A stretch of 22,012 nt of DNA from Halovenus sp. (lineage in GTDB: Archaea; Halobacteriota; Halobacteria; Halobacteriales; Haloarculaceae): the NCBI GenBank assembly GCA_028274925.1, contig JAQCNR010000135.1:1-22012 (forward strand), written 5' to 3'. The position numbers and the translations under genes are program-made. Shown one piece after another: positions 21,239-22,012 of this stretch. The notes beneath the pieces were generated by a model. That model saw only the letters and a list, made by a program, of their open reading frames with translations. It was not told the origin of the DNA and ran no database searches. Numbering within the stretch: the first letter of the stretch is position 1; the number at the start of each line of letters is the position of its first letter.

Positions 21239-22012
21239 TCAGTCATCGGCCGGCACCTCCGGGTCGTCCGAGAGGTCGATGCCCGTCACTGCAGAGACGT
21301 TGTTGTCCTGCATCGTGACGCCGATGGCACGCTCGGAGCGGTCGAGCATCGCCGAGCGGTGAGAGACGACGACGAACTGTGCCTCACCGGCGAGTTCGTC
21401 GACCATCTCTCCAACCAGTTCGGCGTTGGCGGCGTCGAGGAAGGCGTCCACCTCGTCGAGCGCGTAGAACGGCGCCGGATTGTGTCGCTGGATGGCGAAA
21501 ATGAACGCCAGCGCGGTCAGTGATTTCTCCCCACCGCTCATCGCGTTGAGTCGCTGGATTGGCTTGTCGCCGGGCTGGGCCTTCATCGTCAGGCCGCCGT
21601 CGAAGGGGTCAGACTCGTTTTCGAGATGGAGTTGACCGGTCCCGTCCGAGAGGCGCTCGAAGATATCCTGAAACTGCTCGTCGATAGCCTCGAAAGAGTC
21701 CATGAAGGTCTCTTTTTTCATGTCCTCGTAGGTCTGGATTCGCTCACGGATGCCGTCGGCTTCCTCGACCAGCGTGTTGCGCTTGTCCTGCAAGTCCTCG
21801 AGTTCGTCGCTGACAGTGTCGTACTCTTCGATGGCGAGCATGTTGACTGGTTCCAGTTCCTCCATCTCGCCTTCGAGGCGGTTGATTTCGGCCTCGACGG
21901 TATCGTGGTCGGGAATATCCTCGGGGTCGTACTCGCCGACCTTCGCTTCGAGTTCGTCAATTTCCCACTCGAGTCGGTCGCGTTCCTCACGCAGTTCGGA
22001 CAGGTCAGACTC
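21239..22012 (-). CDS. smc: Chromosome segregation ATPase SMC, C-terminal part (runs off the window)
   Basis: Only the last 257 residues are present; the gene continues beyond base 22012. Residues 1-120 of this piece are heptad-rich, charged coiled coil (for example LREERDRLEWEIDELEAKVG). Then come the head-domain elements: the ABC signature LNAMSGGEKSL (155-165 of the piece), Walker B FYALDEVDAFLD (182-193) with Glu187 as the catalytic glutamate, and the switch histidine His218 in VVVSHRSAM. The fragment ends with an acidic tail. SMC dimers with ScpA compact and segregate the chromosome. The gene leads a same-strand run smc-scpA-menA-menC-menE. The Walker A half cannot be checked here. Confidence 0.95.
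   Translation of the reverse strand, partial: ESDLSELREERDRLEWEIDELEAKVGEYDPEDIPDHDTVEAEINRLEGEMEELEPVNMLAIEEYDTVSDELEDLQDKRNTLVEEADGIRERIQTYEDMKKETFMDSFEAIDEQFQDIFERLSDGTGQLHLENESDPFDGGLTMKAQPGDKPIQRLNAMSGGEKSLTALAFIFAIQRHNPAPFYALDEVDAFLDAANAELVGEMVDELAGEAQFVVVSHRSAMLDRSERAIGVTMQDNNVSAVTGIDLSDDPEVPADD

Overview
The window is 22 kb of chromosome from a halophilic archaeon (class Halobacteria). The proteins are strongly acidic (Asp/Glu-rich, few Lys and Cys). GC is high: two 60-base lines I counted in the menaquinone and CoA genes gave about 63-67%. Several genes have a TATA-like box about 27 bases before the ATG, as in leaderless haloarchaeal transcripts. The gene set (TrmB regulator, D38-type glucose dehydrogenase, pantoate kinase plus phosphopantothenate synthetase, Cys-type Thi4, ScpA/SMC, menaquinone genes) is haloarchaeal. 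I cannot name the genus.

Bases 199-5716 hold a sugar-acid degradation cluster of the semi-phosphorylative Entner-Doudoroff type. It comprises glucose 1-dehydrogenase (gdh, minus strand) followed by a TrmB-family regulator, and divergently a DapA-superfamily KDG/KDPG aldolase (kdgA), a gluconate dehydratase (gad) and a KDG kinase (kdgK). Together they would take glucose via gluconate, KDG and KDPG to pyruvate plus glyceraldehyde-3-phosphate. The divergent gdh/kdgA promoter region carries one near-match to the TrmB operator known from Halobacterium, next to the gdh TATA box. A 40-codon gene remnant follows kdgK.

Bases 5840-12301 look like accessory sequence. They hold an isochorismatase-family hydrolase and a divergent ornithine-cyclodeaminase/mu-crystallin-family protein lacking the OCD catalytic Asp. 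Next is a large solitary 1205-aa Eco57I/PglX-like adenine methyltransferase with visibly lower GC (50-53% in three lines counted), then a 35-aa zinc-knuckle microprotein and a divergent conserved haloarchaeal hypothetical.

Bases 12326-15770 return to housekeeping: Thi4 (thiamine thiazole) with a 26-bp inverted repeat over its promoter, a CheC-like protein, and the archaeal CoA pair phosphopantothenate synthetase and pantoate kinase. A UPF0175/PIN toxin-antitoxin-like pair (15890-16699) follows.

Bases 16696-22012 form one minus-strand run: smc (truncated by the window edge), scpA, menA, menC, menE. These cover chromosome condensation and the middle and late steps of menaquinone synthesis. No rRNA, tRNA, CRISPR array or insertion sequence was recognised.

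I found no clearly new multi-gene system. The best candidates for a second look are the solitary methyltransferase, the toxin-antitoxin-like pair with its tandem repeat, the Thi4 operator, and the palindromic TATA between the zinc microprotein and its divergent neighbour.
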